Assembly: GCF_003853645.1 (NCBI RefSeq)
Contig: NZ_QTPO01000032.1
Span: 1-64,000, forward strand
Source of the DNA: Burkholderia sp. Bp9143
GTDB taxonomy: Bacteria > Pseudomonadota > Gammaproteobacteria > Burkholderiales > Burkholderiaceae
DNA length: 64,000 bases
Direction of reading: 5' to 3'
Below the pieces are notes generated by a model, which was not told the origin of the DNA, did no database searches, and saw only the letters and a list, made by a program, of their open reading frames with translations. Positions 36,082 to 44,443 of this stretch are shown one piece after another (the first letter of the stretch is position 1; each line of letters opens with the position of its first letter). Position numbers and translations under genes: made by a program.

Positions 36082-37359
36082 TCAATGACGCTCGAACGCG
36101 ACCCGCCCCGCCACGAGCGTCGCACGCACGCAGGCCGGCAGTTCGTAGCCGAGGAACGGCGAGTTGTGGCCCTGGCTCTTCAGCGCGCGCGGCTCGACGC
36201 GCCAGTGCCCGCGCGGGTCGAACACGCACAGGTCGGCCACGCCGCCTTCGGCCAGGCGGCCTGCCGGCAACTGCAGCACGTCGGCCGGTGCGGCCGTGAT
36301 GCGGCGCAGCGCCTGCGCGAGCGGCGTGTTCGTTTCATCGGCCCACTTCACCGTGAGCGACAGCAGCAGTTCGAGCCCCGTCGCGCCCGGCGTCGCTTCG
36401 GCGAACGGCAGCAGCTTCTCGTCGTCGTCGACCGGCGTGTGATCGGAGCAGATCGCGTCGATCGTGCCGTCGGCGAGCGCCGCACGGATCGCTTCGCGAT
36501 CGCGCTCGCCGCGCAGCGGCGGGTCCAACCGGAACTGCGAATCGAAGTAGCCGATGTCGACGTCGATCAGGTGCAGATGGTTCACGCCGACGTCGCACGT
36601 CACGGGCAGCCCCTCGGCCTTCGCCTCGCGCACGAGCGCGAGGCCGGCCGCCGACGACAGGCGGGCGAGGTGCACGCGCGCGCCCGTCACCCGCATCAGT
36701 TCGAAGATCGTGTGCAGCGCGATCGTCTCGGCCGCGACCGGCACGCCGGACAGCCCGAGCCGCGACGCGAGCGCGCCGCTCGCGGCGACGCCACCACGGC
36801 CGATGAACGCGTCGAGCGGCCGCAGCCACGTCGTATAACCGTAGGTGCTCGCGTACTGCAGCGCGCGCAGCAGCACCTGCGTGTCGCGCACCGGCACGTT
36901 CGCGTGCGTGAAGCCGACACAGCCCGATTCGGTCAGCGCGACCATCTCGGTGATCACTTCGCCCTTGAGGCCGACGGTGAGCGCGCCGAGCGGATGGACG
37001 TTCGCCTGGTGCAGGTTGCCGGCACGGAACTTGAGCATCTCGACGAGGCCCGCCTCATCGAGCACGGGGTCGGTGTCCGGCGGGCACACGAGCGTCGTGA
37101 CGCCGCCCGCGACGGCCGCGGCCATCTCGGACGCGAGCGTCGCCTTGTGCTCGTAGCCGGGCTCGCGCAGCCGCGCGCACAGGTCGACGAGACCGGGCGC
37201 GACGATCAGGCCCGCCGCGTCGATCGTCTTCTCCGCGTTGAATCCGGCCGGCGCGGTGCCGAGTGCGGCGATCTTTCCGTCCGCGACGAATACGTCGGCC
37301 TGCCGTTCGGTACCGGCGACCGGGTCGATCAGCGTGCCGCCTTGGATATGAATCTTCAT
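36082..37359 (-). CDS. pyrX: Dihydroorotase-like subunit (PyrC'), catalytically dead
   Basis: A 425-residue protein with the dihydroorotase fold: GLIVAPGLVDLCARLREPG near 50-68 and GTIDAICSDHTPVDDDEK near the end. Catalytic dihydroorotases have D-x-H-x-H-L-R at the first site; here it is D59-L-C61-A-R63-L-R, so both zinc-binding histidines are gone. In Pseudomonas such a PyrC' is a structural partner required by the adjacent aspartate transcarbamoylase, and the same arrangement next to pyrB is seen here. It therefore should not by itself make dihydroorotate; another pyrC is expected elsewhere in the genome. Confidence 0.88.
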   Translation of the reverse strand: MKIHIQGGTLIDPVAGTERQADVFVADGKIAALGTAPAGFNAEKTIDAAGLIVAPGLVDLCARLREPGYEHKATLASEMAAAVAGGVTTLVCPPDTDPVLDEAGLVEMLKFRAGNLHQANVHPLGALTVGLKGEVITEMVALTESGCVGFTHANVPVRDTQVLLRALQYASTYGYTTWLRPLDAFIGRGGVAASGALASRLGLSGVPVAAETIALHTIFELMRVTGARVHLARLSSAAGLALVREAKAEGLPVTCDVGVNHLHLIDVDIGYFDSQFRLDPPLRGERDREAIRAALADGTIDAICSDHTPVDDDEKLLPFAEATPGATGLELLLSLTVKWADETNTPLAQALRRITAAPADVLQLPAGRLAEGGVADLCVFDPRGHWRVEPRALKSQGHNSPFLGYELPACVRATLVAGRVAFERH

Positions 37360-37411
37360 GCGCTGTCTGTGAATGCGTTGATTGCGTGAATAAGGATGCG
37401 CGAATGCGGGC

Positions 37412-38443
37412 TCAGTCGCTGTTGCCGGCGACGATGCCCATCACCGCCATCCGCACGGCGATACCGAACGTGACCTGGTTGAGGATCACCGACTGCGGAC
37501 CGTCGGCGACCTGCGAGTCGATCTCGACGCCGCGGTTCATCGGGCCCGGGTGCATCACGATCGCGTCGGGCGCGGCGAGCGCGAGGCGCTCGGGCGTCAG
37601 GCCCCAGGTCTTGAAGTACTCCTGCGCGGACGGCAGCAGCGCGCCGCTCATCCGCTCGTTCTGCAGGCGCAGCATGATGATCACGTCGACGCCCTTCAGC
37701 CCTTCGTCGAGGTTGTGGAACACCTTCACGCCCATCTGCTCGAGACCGCCCGGCAGCAGCGTGCGCGGGCCGATCGCGCGCACTTCCGGCACGCCGAGCG
37801 TGGTGAGTGCGTGGATGTCCGAGCGCGCGACGCGCGAATGCAGGATGTCGCCAACGATCGCCACGCGCAGCTTCGTGAAGTCGCGCTTGTAATGACGGAT
37901 CGTGTACATGTCGAGCAGGCCCTGCGTCGGGTGCGCATGACGGCCGTCGCCGGCGTTGATCACGTGCACGTGCGGCGCGCAGTGCTCGGCGATCAGGTAC
38001 GGCGCGCCGCTCGACGCGTGGCGCACGACGAACAGGTCGGCATGCATCGCCGACAGGTTGTTGATCGTGTCGAGCAGCGACTCGCCCTTGCTCGTCGACG
38101 ACGCGTTGATGTTCAGGTTCAGCACGTCGGCCGACAGGCGCGTCGCGGCGATCTCGAAGGTCGTGCGCGTGCGCGTCGAGTTCTCGAAGAACAGGTTGAA
38201 CACCGACTTGCCGCGCAGGAGCGGCACCTTCTTCACCTCGCGATCCGTCACGCTGACGAACTGCTCGGCCGTATCGAGAATGTGGTTGACGATCGAGCGC
38301 GGCAGGCCCTCGATCGACAACAGGTGTTTCAGCTCGCCGTTTTTCGTGAGCTGCGGGTTGCCCTTCAGGAAACCGTAGCGGAACCGCTCGGGGCTCGCGG
38401 CCGCAGCGGGATTGCCGGTGCGGCCAGTGGTGTCGGTGGTCAT
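37412..38443 (-). CDS. pyrB: Aspartate carbamoyltransferase catalytic chain
   Basis: 343 residues of the ATCase/OTCase fold. NLFFENSTRTRTTFEIAA holds the carbamoyl-phosphate loop STRTRT, HPTQGLLDMYTI is the second phosphate/aspartate loop region, and MHPGPMNRGVEI closes the active site. It condenses carbamoyl phosphate and aspartate in pyrimidine synthesis. The N-terminus is a little longer than E. coli PyrB, as in the forms that bind PyrC'. Start ATG at 38443; the longer upstream frame runs through pyrR. It lies 74 bp after pyrR and 52 bp before pyrC'. Confidence 0.95.
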   Translation of the reverse strand: MTTDTTGRTGNPAAAASPERFRYGFLKGNPQLTKNGELKHLLSIEGLPRSIVNHILDTAEQFVSVTDREVKKVPLLRGKSVFNLFFENSTRTRTTFEIAATRLSADVLNLNINASSTSKGESLLDTINNLSAMHADLFVVRHASSGAPYLIAEHCAPHVHVINAGDGRHAHPTQGLLDMYTIRHYKRDFTKLRVAIVGDILHSRVARSDIHALTTLGVPEVRAIGPRTLLPGGLEQMGVKVFHNLDEGLKGVDVIIMLRLQNERMSGALLPSAQEYFKTWGLTPERLALAAPDAIVMHPGPMNRGVEIDSQVADGPQSVILNQVTFGIAVRMAVMGIVAGNSD

Positions 38444-38517
38444 GGTGTGCGTGATTCCAACTATGCAAACGGGCCGCGGTACGAACCGGCGGCCCGGGAT
38501 ACGGTTTCGCGGTTCGG

Positions 38518-39033
38518 TCAGGCGCCGTGCGCCTCGATGTGCAGCGTGAGCTGCGCGGCTTCGTCGCGCGCGAGCACGAGCGTCGCATCGGCCGGCACGT
38601 CGAGCGTGCCGCCCGCGAAGCGCGCGGCGACCGGCAGCTCGCGGCCGCCGCGATCGGCGAGCACCGCAAGCTCGACCGCGGCCGGACGGCCGTAGTCGAA
38701 CAGTTCGTTGAGCGCGGCGCGCACGGTGCGGCCGGTGTAGAGCACGTCGTCGACGAGCACGATGCGTGCGCCATCGACCTCGAACGGCAGCGACGTGGGG
38801 CTCGCCTGGCTGTGCAGCCCCTTCTTCGCGTAATCGTCGCGGTGCAGCGCGACGTTCACGACGCCGAACCCCGGCGCGCCGAGATCGCGCGCGAGGCGCT
38901 CGGCGAGCCACGCGCCGCCGCTGTGAATGCCGGCGAGCCGCGGGCCGCCCGGCTCGGCAAATGCCGTGCCATATGCGTCGCGGATCTGATCGAGCAGGAC
39001 GCGGTAGAGCGCGTCGGCGTCAATGGTGCTCAT
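38518..39033 (-). CDS. pyrR: PyrR bifunctional protein (pyrimidine regulator/uracil phosphoribosyltransferase)
   Basis: A 171-residue type I phosphoribosyltransferase. RIVLVDDVLYTGRTVRAAL is the PRPP-binding signature. AGIHSGGAWLAERLAR and VALHRDDYAKKG match PyrR, with the conserved R-D-D. In many bacteria PyrR regulates pyr mRNA or makes UMP from uracil; no attenuator with obvious anti-terminator folds was found in the short gap to pyrB. It overlaps ruvX by 14 bp. Confidence 0.92.
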   Translation of the reverse strand: MSTIDADALYRVLLDQIRDAYGTAFAEPGGPRLAGIHSGGAWLAERLARDLGAPGFGVVNVALHRDDYAKKGLHSQASPTSLPFEVDGARIVLVDDVLYTGRTVRAALNELFDYGRPAAVELAVLADRGGRELPVAARFAGGTLDVPADATLVLARDEAAQLTLHIEAHGA

Positions 39034-39469
39034 GGTCGGACAATTGATCGAGATACTGTTGAAGGATCACGCGCGCGGCCTCGGCATCGAGCATCTCGGC
39101 GCGTGCGCGCCCGCGCACGTTGCGCTCGCGCAGCCCGGCCTCGGCCTCGACCGACGAATAGCGTTCGTCGACCCACGTGACGGGCAGCCCGAAGCGGCCG
39201 TTCAGCTGGTTGCCGAAACGCTTGGCCTGCTGCGTCATCTCGTGCGGCGTGCCGTCCGGATGCATCGGCAGGCCGACGACGAGCGCGTCCGGCCGCCATT
39301 CGGCCAGCAGTTCGCCGACCGCCTTGAAACGGTGCTCGCGGTTCAGGTTGGGAATCACGACAAGGGCGCGGGCCGAGCGCGTCAGCGCATTGCCGATCGC
39401 GACGCCGATCCGCTTCTCGCCATAGTCGAAAGCCAGGAGCGTCGCATCACGCGCGCTCGCGCCACTCAT
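39020..39469 (-). CDS. ruvX: RuvX/YqgF Holliday junction resolvase-like nuclease
   Basis: A 149-residue RNase H-like protein. LLAFDYGEKRIGVAIGN holds the first catalytic Asp with the GxKxIG motif, ALVVGLPMHPDGTP is the family glycine loop, and TWVDERYSSVEAE holds the second acidic site. The family acts on pre-16S rRNA ends and/or Holliday junctions. It starts at the ATG at 39469, which overlaps the algH stop (ATGA). Confidence 0.94.
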   Translation of the reverse strand: MSGASARDATLLAFDYGEKRIGVAIGNALTRSARALVVIPNLNREHRFKAVGELLAEWRPDALVVGLPMHPDGTPHEMTQQAKRFGNQLNGRFGLPVTWVDERYSSVEAEAGLRERNVRGRARAEMLDAEAARVILQQYLDQLSDHEHH

Positions 39470-40044
39470 GCGTGCCCTGCTTCGCCGGACAGCATCGACG
39501 AGCTGACGCCGAGCAGGCCGAGTGCGGCTTCGAAGCGCTCCTCGGCAGGCGTGTCGAACACGATGCGCGGATCGGCGGCCACGGTCAGCCAGCCGTTGCG
39601 GGAAATTTCTTCCTCGAGCTGCCCGGCGCCCCAGCCGGCATGGCCGAGCGTCAGCAGGAAGCGCTTCGGGCCGGTACCCGTCGCGACCGCCTCGAGCACG
39701 TCCTTCGACGTCGTCATCTCGAGCCCGCCCTCGACCGACATGGACGAGTTGTAGTTCGCGCCCTCGACCGGCTCGTGCAGCACGAAGCCGCGCTCGGTCT
39801 GGACCGGGCCGCCGAAGTACACGGGAATATGCAGGAGCGGCTCGATGTCGAGCTTCAGGTCGATGCGGCTGAACAGCGATTCGAGGTCGATGTCGGTGGG
39901 ACGATTGATGACGAGGCCAAGCGCACCGCGCTCGCTGTGATCGCAAAGGTAGACCACCGTTCCCGAAAACGTCGGATCCGCCATGTTCGGCATGGCGATC
40001 AGGAACTGGTTGGTGAGATTGATGCGATCGGAAGGCTTTGACAT
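39466..40044 (-). CDS. algH: AlgH/UPF0301 (YqgE) family protein
   Basis: 192 residues, starting MSKPSDRINLTNQFLIAMP, a typical YqgE/AlgH N-terminus, followed by GTVVYLCDHSERGALGLVI and a C-terminal LTLGHAGWGAGQLEEEI. In Pseudomonas AlgH is a positive regulator of alginate genes, but the molecular role in most bacteria is undefined. The ATG at 40044 is chosen; the upstream extension to 40095 adds no family sequence. It is the first gene of the algH-ruvX-pyrR-pyrB-pyrC'-plsC set. Confidence 0.93.
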   Translation of the reverse strand: MSKPSDRINLTNQFLIAMPNMADPTFSGTVVYLCDHSERGALGLVINRPTDIDLESLFSRIDLKLDIEPLLHIPVYFGGPVQTERGFVLHEPVEGANYNSSMSVEGGLEMTTSKDVLEAVATGTGPKRFLLTLGHAGWGAGQLEEEISRNGWLTVAADPRIVFDTPAEERFEAALGLLGVSSSMLSGEAGHA

Positions 40045-40226
40045 GGTTTGAATTTTAGCAAAGACGCCGCGACCTGACCGGGCCGCGATCAACAAGCAAC
40101 GCCGCGCGACGCTGGCAACGACGCGCGCGGATCACATGGCACTCTAACACGCGCGCGGGTGCTATCGGCAGCGTGTTGCCGGCCCGCGCGGCAAGGGTTG
40201 CCGCCGCGGTCGCGCCCCGTTGCGTA
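40045..40226. other. Upstream region of algH
   Basis: No gene seen. It is the likely site of the promoter for the algH-to-plsC set, though I cannot place it. Confidence 0.35.
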
Positions 40227-41528
40227 TCAGGTCCGGCCGAGCGCCTCGCCAAGCGCCTCGGACGCCGCGGTCAGGTCCGGCGGCGCCACCCCCGCGGCGA
40301 TCTTCAGCAGCGCGCCGCGCAGCATGTCGGATGCGCGGCCGTGCGCAACGAGCCCGCCGCCGGCGAGCGGCACGCCGTGCGCGGCACGGCGCCACGCGAG
40401 CCCGAACGTATCGGCCAGCAGCGCCGCGTGACCGAGCCCGAGCGCGCATGCGGCCGTGCCGACCCGGTAGGCGGCCGCGGATGCGCGCCATGCGGCCCCC
40501 GCATCGGCCGCGGCCGGATCGATGGCCAGATCGGCCATCGACGCGTCGGCCGTCTGCAGGAAATCCTCATACGCATGCGCGTTGACGGTCACGACACCGA
40601 GCATGCGGGTGGGTGCCGCCGCGACCGCATCATGCTCGGCCCGCGCGGCGTCGGCTTCCCACAGCGCCTCGGACGCGGGCGTGCCGGCGACGTGCCAGTC
40701 CACGGTCAGTCCATAGTCGTGCAGCACGTCGACGAGCGCGACGTCTTCCGCGGCCGCACCGAACAACGCGAAATCGCGCCACAGCAGCGCGGCCGTCTCG
40801 CGCACGAGCGCCGGCGGCGCGCTGCGCCTGCCCTGCGCGTGCTCGCCGAGCAGCAGGTTGGTCCGCGCGAGGAAACGCTTCAGTTCGGGCGCGGCGCTGG
40901 CGCGCAGCGCGCGCAGGCACGCGGCGGCGAGCCGCCAGAAGTCGTACGGCGCGTCGTCGGCCAGCGCGGTCAGGGTCGTGTCGAGTTCGTCGAGCGCTCC
41001 GTCCGATGTGCCGTGCGGCGCGCGCAGCACGCCGAGCAGCGCCTGCTCGTAACGGGCCCGCGCCCGGCTCGCGAATGCGTCGGGCAGCGCACGCAGCGTC
41101 GCCGGCGGCATTGCGCGCCCGACGAGCGCCAGCACGTCGAGCGGCACGCTCGCGTGCAGGTCGGCCGCGCTTTGCGCGCGCAGCGCACGGAAATGGTCGA
41201 ACAGGAGGGGCGAACAGGCTAGCTCGCGCAGATTGTGGCGCTCGACCGCCGCACGGAAATCGCGCAGCGCGAGGTGCCAGGCGGCGGCGGTCGGTTCGGC
41301 GGCCACGAGCGGCGTCGCGGCAGCCAGTTGCCCGGCGAAACGGGAGGCCGGCAGCCAGCCGGCCTCCGCCAGCACGGCGGCGGCGGCCGACAGCGGCGCG
41401 GCCGCGTCGTCGTGACGCTCGAATGCGTCGGCGGCCGCCGCGAGCCACGCGTCGGCCGCGGGCACAGCCCCGCCGCGCGGGTTGGGCAGTGCGTCAGGGT
41501 GGGGAACGTTCGCCGGATCGGACGTCAT
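40227..41528 (-). CDS. Ala-rich helical hypothetical protein between rubA and algH
   Basis: 433 residues, strongly alanine- and leucine-rich, with few gaps and no signal peptide or membrane helix, so a soluble all-helical cytoplasmic protein is expected. I recognise no catalytic motif. The ATG at 41528 is used; a GTG at 41534 is also in frame. Its neighbours (rubA upstream, algH downstream) match a region where, as I recall, some relatives carry the Chp type IV pilus chemosensory genes, so it could be a remnant or relative of the helical N-terminus of ChpA/FimL; this is speculation. Confidence 0.65.
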   Translation of the reverse strand: MTSDPANVPHPDALPNPRGGAVPAADAWLAAAADAFERHDDAAAPLSAAAAVLAEAGWLPASRFAGQLAAATPLVAAEPTAAAWHLALRDFRAAVERHNLRELACSPLLFDHFRALRAQSAADLHASVPLDVLALVGRAMPPATLRALPDAFASRARARYEQALLGVLRAPHGTSDGALDELDTTLTALADDAPYDFWRLAAACLRALRASAAPELKRFLARTNLLLGEHAQGRRSAPPALVRETAALLWRDFALFGAAAEDVALVDVLHDYGLTVDWHVAGTPASEALWEADAARAEHDAVAAAPTRMLGVVTVNAHAYEDFLQTADASMADLAIDPAAADAGAAWRASAAAYRVGTAACALGLGHAALLADTFGLAWRRAAHGVPLAGGGLVAHGRASDMLRGALLKIAAGVAPPDLTAASEALGEALGRT

Positions 41529-41631
41529 GGACACGCGCGCCTGTCATCGTCAAGTCGCTCGCGCCGGCCGCGGCGCGCAAGCGCCGGGCAACCGCGAGGC
41601 CGGAGCGGTGTGTCCGTGGGCCAAGGTCCGG

Positions 41632-41802
41632 TCAGATCTGGACCATCTCGAAGTCTTCCTTGCGAGCGCCGCATTCGGGGCACGTCCAGTTGATCGGGAC
41701 GTCTTCCCAGCGCGTGCCCGGGGCGATGCCCTCTTCGGGCAGCCCGGCTTCTTCGTCATAAATCCAGCCACAAATCAGGCACATCCAGCTCTTGTATTCC
41801 AT
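41632..41802 (-). CDS. rubA: Rubredoxin
   Basis: 56 residues with two zinc-ribbon-like pairs, MCLICGWIYDEEAG and NWTCPECGARKEDFE, whose four cysteines bind a single iron. It transfers one electron in the cytoplasm, for instance to alkane hydroxylases or stress-related oxidases. A longer frame from 41844 adds 14 residues (MAPEFTDFSPTRLK) before the usual start, so MEYKSWMC is preferred, although either is possible. It is preceded by a gap of about 255 bp from thiD, which runs the other way. Confidence 0.93.
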   Translation of the reverse strand: MEYKSWMCLICGWIYDEEAGLPEEGIAPGTRWEDVPINWTCPECGARKEDFEMVQI

Positions 41803-42057
41803 CTTAAGCCGCGTCGGGGAAAAGTCGGTAAATTCGGGAGCCATGATGGTACCGTGTCGGGGCCGGACTGCCTAGCAATCGCACTGGAGTACGGCGACTA
41901 CGTTGCGCTGCGCTAAAAAATCCGTCGTGCGGGCCGGATTCCGCCGCATAATGGCTGGAAAGTGCGGCCTGCCGGGCAACACAGGGCCCAAACGCCCACT
42001 TCGCCTCGCCGTCCGCAGCTCCGTCGCTTCCCCGTTTTTTTCTTGCCCCATTTTTAC

Positions 42058-42924
42058 ATGTCCAGCAACGCCCCTCCGATCGTCCTCACCTTCGGCCTGT
42101 CCGATCCCACCGGCGGCTCCGGCCTCCAAGCCGATCTGATGACCCTGGCGAGCATGGGCTGTCACGGCGTGTCCGTCCTGACGGGCTATACCGTGCGCGA
42201 CTCCGCCGCCTGCGACGAAGTGACCGGTCTCGATCCCGATGTCGTCGCCGCCCAGGCGCGCATGCTGCTCGAGGACATGCCGGTCGCCGCGTTCAAGATC
42301 GGCGCGGCGACGCGCGCGGAAGTCGTGAGCGCGATCGCCGAAGTGGTCGCCGACTACGACGGCGTGCCGCTCGTGCTCGCACCGGACTTCACGCTCGACG
42401 ACGAGCACGTGCTCGCCGCCGACGACCTGCGCGAATCGATCGCCGACCTGCTCGCGCCACAGACGACGCTGCTGGTCGCCGACCACGCGACGCTGATCGC
42501 GCTCGCGCAGCCGGACGGCGATGCCGAGGCGCCGAATCTCGACGCAGCCGTGTCGCACCTGCTGTCGCAGGGCTGCGAGTACATCCTGTCGTCGGAGACG
42601 GGCTCGCACCGGCTGGTCAACACGCTGTACGGCGAGGAAGGCCAGCTTCGCGAAGACATGTGGGATCGCTCGCCGCACCGGTTGATGGGCATCACCGACA
42701 CGCTGGGCGCGGCGATCGCGGCACTGCTCGCGAATGGCCAGGAGCCGCCCGAAGCGGTGCGCGAAGCGCAAGAATACCTGTACCAGGCCGTGCGCGACGC
42801 GTTCCGCCCCGGCATGGGCGCGCACCTGCCCGACCGGTTCTTCTGGGCCCGCAGCAACGATGATGCGGACACGCCGCCGGCCGTGAAGGCCGATCCGGTG
42901 CCGAGGACGTCGCACCGCCATTGA
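42058..42924 (+). CDS. thiD: Hydroxymethylpyrimidine/phosphomethylpyrimidine kinase
   Basis: A 288-residue ribokinase-fold enzyme. GLSDPTGGSGLQADLMTLAS is the substrate-binding motif (variant of the usual GSDPSGGAG), GYTVRDSAACDEV follows, and GITDTLGAAIAALL is the C-terminal phosphate/catalytic motif with its conserved Asp. It phosphorylates HMP then HMP-P in thiamin synthesis. The ATG at 42058 has no Shine-Dalgarno; a T-rich leader (TTTTTTCTTG, then TTTTTAC) precedes it, as with the GT4 gene at 2432. A strong terminator follows. Confidence 0.9.
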   Translation: MSSNAPPIVLTFGLSDPTGGSGLQADLMTLASMGCHGVSVLTGYTVRDSAACDEVTGLDPDVVAAQARMLLEDMPVAAFKIGAATRAEVVSAIAEVVADYDGVPLVLAPDFTLDDEHVLAADDLRESIADLLAPQTTLLVADHATLIALAQPDGDAEAPNLDAAVSHLLSQGCEYILSSETGSHRLVNTLYGEEGQLREDMWDRSPHRLMGITDTLGAAIAALLANGQEPPEAVREAQEYLYQAVRDAFRPGMGAHLPDRFFWARSNDDADTPPAVKADPVPRTSHRH

Positions 42925-42932
42925 GTTGCCTG

Positions 42933-42976
42933 GGGCGGCCGGAGTTTGAGCGATCAAACGCCGGCCGCCCTTCTTG
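42933..42976 (+). terminator. Terminator after thiD
   Basis: A long hairpin with arms GGGCGGCCGG / CCGGCCGCCC at 42933-42942 and 42961-42970, and an inner stem GTTTG/CAAAC, followed by TTCTTGT. It closes thiD and insulates the cassette downstream. Confidence 0.85.
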
Positions 42977-43326
42977 TCGTCTCAGCATTACACATCCCGC
43001 ATCGGCCAATCGACGCTGATGCACGCAATACATCGACAACAACCCAACCGCCGGCTCGGAGCGACACCCTCCCAACGTTCGGTTTCCCGCCCTGCGCAGC
43101 CCAAGATTCGATCTGACGACCCGCGCGATCCCGCCCATTCACTTATCGCAACCGAATCCGCGTTCGGGCCTGCCCTACTTATATCGATTCTCGGCTGACC
43201 GATGGCCTGGCGTCGTACTTTTCAACGTCCAATCGCGCCGAAAATCGAACCGGTCCAATAGATTGGCCGCCAAGCGCAATGCTAGGGTTCATTTCATTCA
43301 ATGTGACCGATGCAAAGGAGCATGCG
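42977..43326. other. Leader of the Hcp cassette
   Basis: About 350 bases with no supported gene, more AT-rich than the thiD side. It should hold the promoter for the hcp operon; AAAGGAG at 43315-43321 is its Shine-Dalgarno. Confidence 0.45.
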
Positions 43327-43809
43327 ATGGCGCAAGTCATTTTCCTGAAACTGACCGGTATCGGAGGCGAATCTCGAGATGCCGCTCATCCTGACGAAAT
43401 CGAGGTATTGGCGTGGGATTGGTCCGCCGACCAGACATCTACCACGCGCTCAGGGACAGGCAGCATTGGAGGCAAGTGCACGGCCAACGATCCGACTATC
43501 GAGCATTATGTCGATCACGCATCGCCGATCCTCATGCTGCATTGCCTGAAAGGGAATCATATCGAGAACGCCGTTCTGGTCGCGCGCAAGGCTGGCGGCA
43601 TCCCGCTCGAGTACCTGAAGATCACGCTGGATGACGTACTGATCACGCGAATCAATTCAGTCGCCAATTTCAACATGGCGCGACCACGAGAGGAAGTCCA
43701 ACTCTCATTCGCCCGCATTCGGCAGGAGTATGTTGTTCAGAACGCCCGAGGTGGGAGCGGCGAAACGGTCGCGGCAGGATACGACATCAAAACCGGCAAA
43801 GCGACCTGA
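43327..43809 (+). CDS. hcp: Orphan Hcp family type VI secretion tube protein
   Basis: A 160-residue Hcp (type VI tube/effector carrier) protein. MAQVIFLKLTGIGGESRDAA is a typical Hcp start; GKCTANDPTIEHYVDHASP, ILMLHCLKGNHIENAVLVAR and the C-terminal QEYVVQNARGGSG are family features. The ATG at 43327 has an AAAGGAG site; an upstream in-frame ATG at 43279 lacks one. No other tss genes are nearby, so this is an orphan hcp, often encoded with a cargo effector. Its effector and immunity candidates follow at 15 and 4 bp. It is visibly less GC-rich than the flanking genes, suggesting transfer. Confidence 0.92.
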   Translation: MAQVIFLKLTGIGGESRDAAHPDEIEVLAWDWSADQTSTTRSGTGSIGGKCTANDPTIEHYVDHASPILMLHCLKGNHIENAVLVARKAGGIPLEYLKITLDDVLITRINSVANFNMARPREEVQLSFARIRQEYVVQNARGGSGETVAAGYDIKTGKAT

Positions 43810-43824
43810 GAACCGGAGGCAGTC

Positions 43825-44439
43825 ATGCTTTTCATTTCAAAGCAGGGCCATGTCGATGCCGAACGCGTGATCGTCAAAATATATTCATCCTTCGAACGAG
43901 GGCCGATGGAACACGTGAACGGAATCGTCGTCCATCAAACCGGAGGCGCCACTGTCTCGAGCACTTTCAATAGCTATAGCAACGCCGCGCACGTACCGAA
44001 CGGCGCCCACTTCCTGATCGACAAGGATGGCACGATCTATCAGACCGCCTCTCTGAACAGAATCACCAATCACGTCGGCAAATTGCAGTCGCGTTGCATC
44101 ACCACACTCAAGTGCCCGACTGCGGATCTCCGGGCGGCTAGGCGCGCGTATCAAACTGGTCCCGCTGCGTCCCATCGCCACGAATCCCGGAAAGCATTTC
44201 CGGATCGTTATCCGTCCAACTCGGACGCAATCGGAATCGAGCTTGTCGGCATGTACTACCCCGACGAGAAAACTGCGGAACTCGTCTACGAAAACGTCAC
44301 TGCCGAACAGAATGCATCGCTCAAATGGCTGGTTCGCGAATTGTCGGAGACGCTGAACGTCGAGATGAGGGAGGTATATCGGCACCCGGAAGTCGGGCGC
44401 AAGAACGCAACCGAGGCTAGCACGGCACGCTGGGAGTAA
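43825..44439 (+). CDS. PGRP/amidase-fold protein, predicted type VI effector
   Basis: 204 residues resembling N-acetylmuramoyl-L-alanine amidases/PGRPs: GIVVHQTGG (His37, first Zn ligand), NGAHFLIDKDGTIYQ, IGIELVG (Glu139, catalytic position), and YRHPEVGRKNATEASTARW (His187 with the RK...TEASTARW segment taking the place of the usual KxDPG). It would cleave the stem-peptide amide of peptidoglycan in the target periplasm. No signal peptide, as expected for cargo carried by Hcp. It is 15 bp from hcp and 4 bp from the next gene. Delivery by a type VI system encoded elsewhere is inference. Confidence 0.82.
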   Translation: MLFISKQGHVDAERVIVKIYSSFERGPMEHVNGIVVHQTGGATVSSTFNSYSNAAHVPNGAHFLIDKDGTIYQTASLNRITNHVGKLQSRCITTLKCPTADLRAARRAYQTGPAASHRHESRKAFPDRYPSNSDAIGIELVGMYYPDEKTAELVYENVTAEQNASLKWLVRELSETLNVEMREVYRHPEVGRKNATEASTARWE

Positions 44440-44443
44440 CGTC

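Noticed and set aside
42977..43198. Short plus-strand frame of 74 residues between thiD and hcp
   Set aside because: No ribosome-binding site, no recognisable family and it lies in the leader of the hcp operon.
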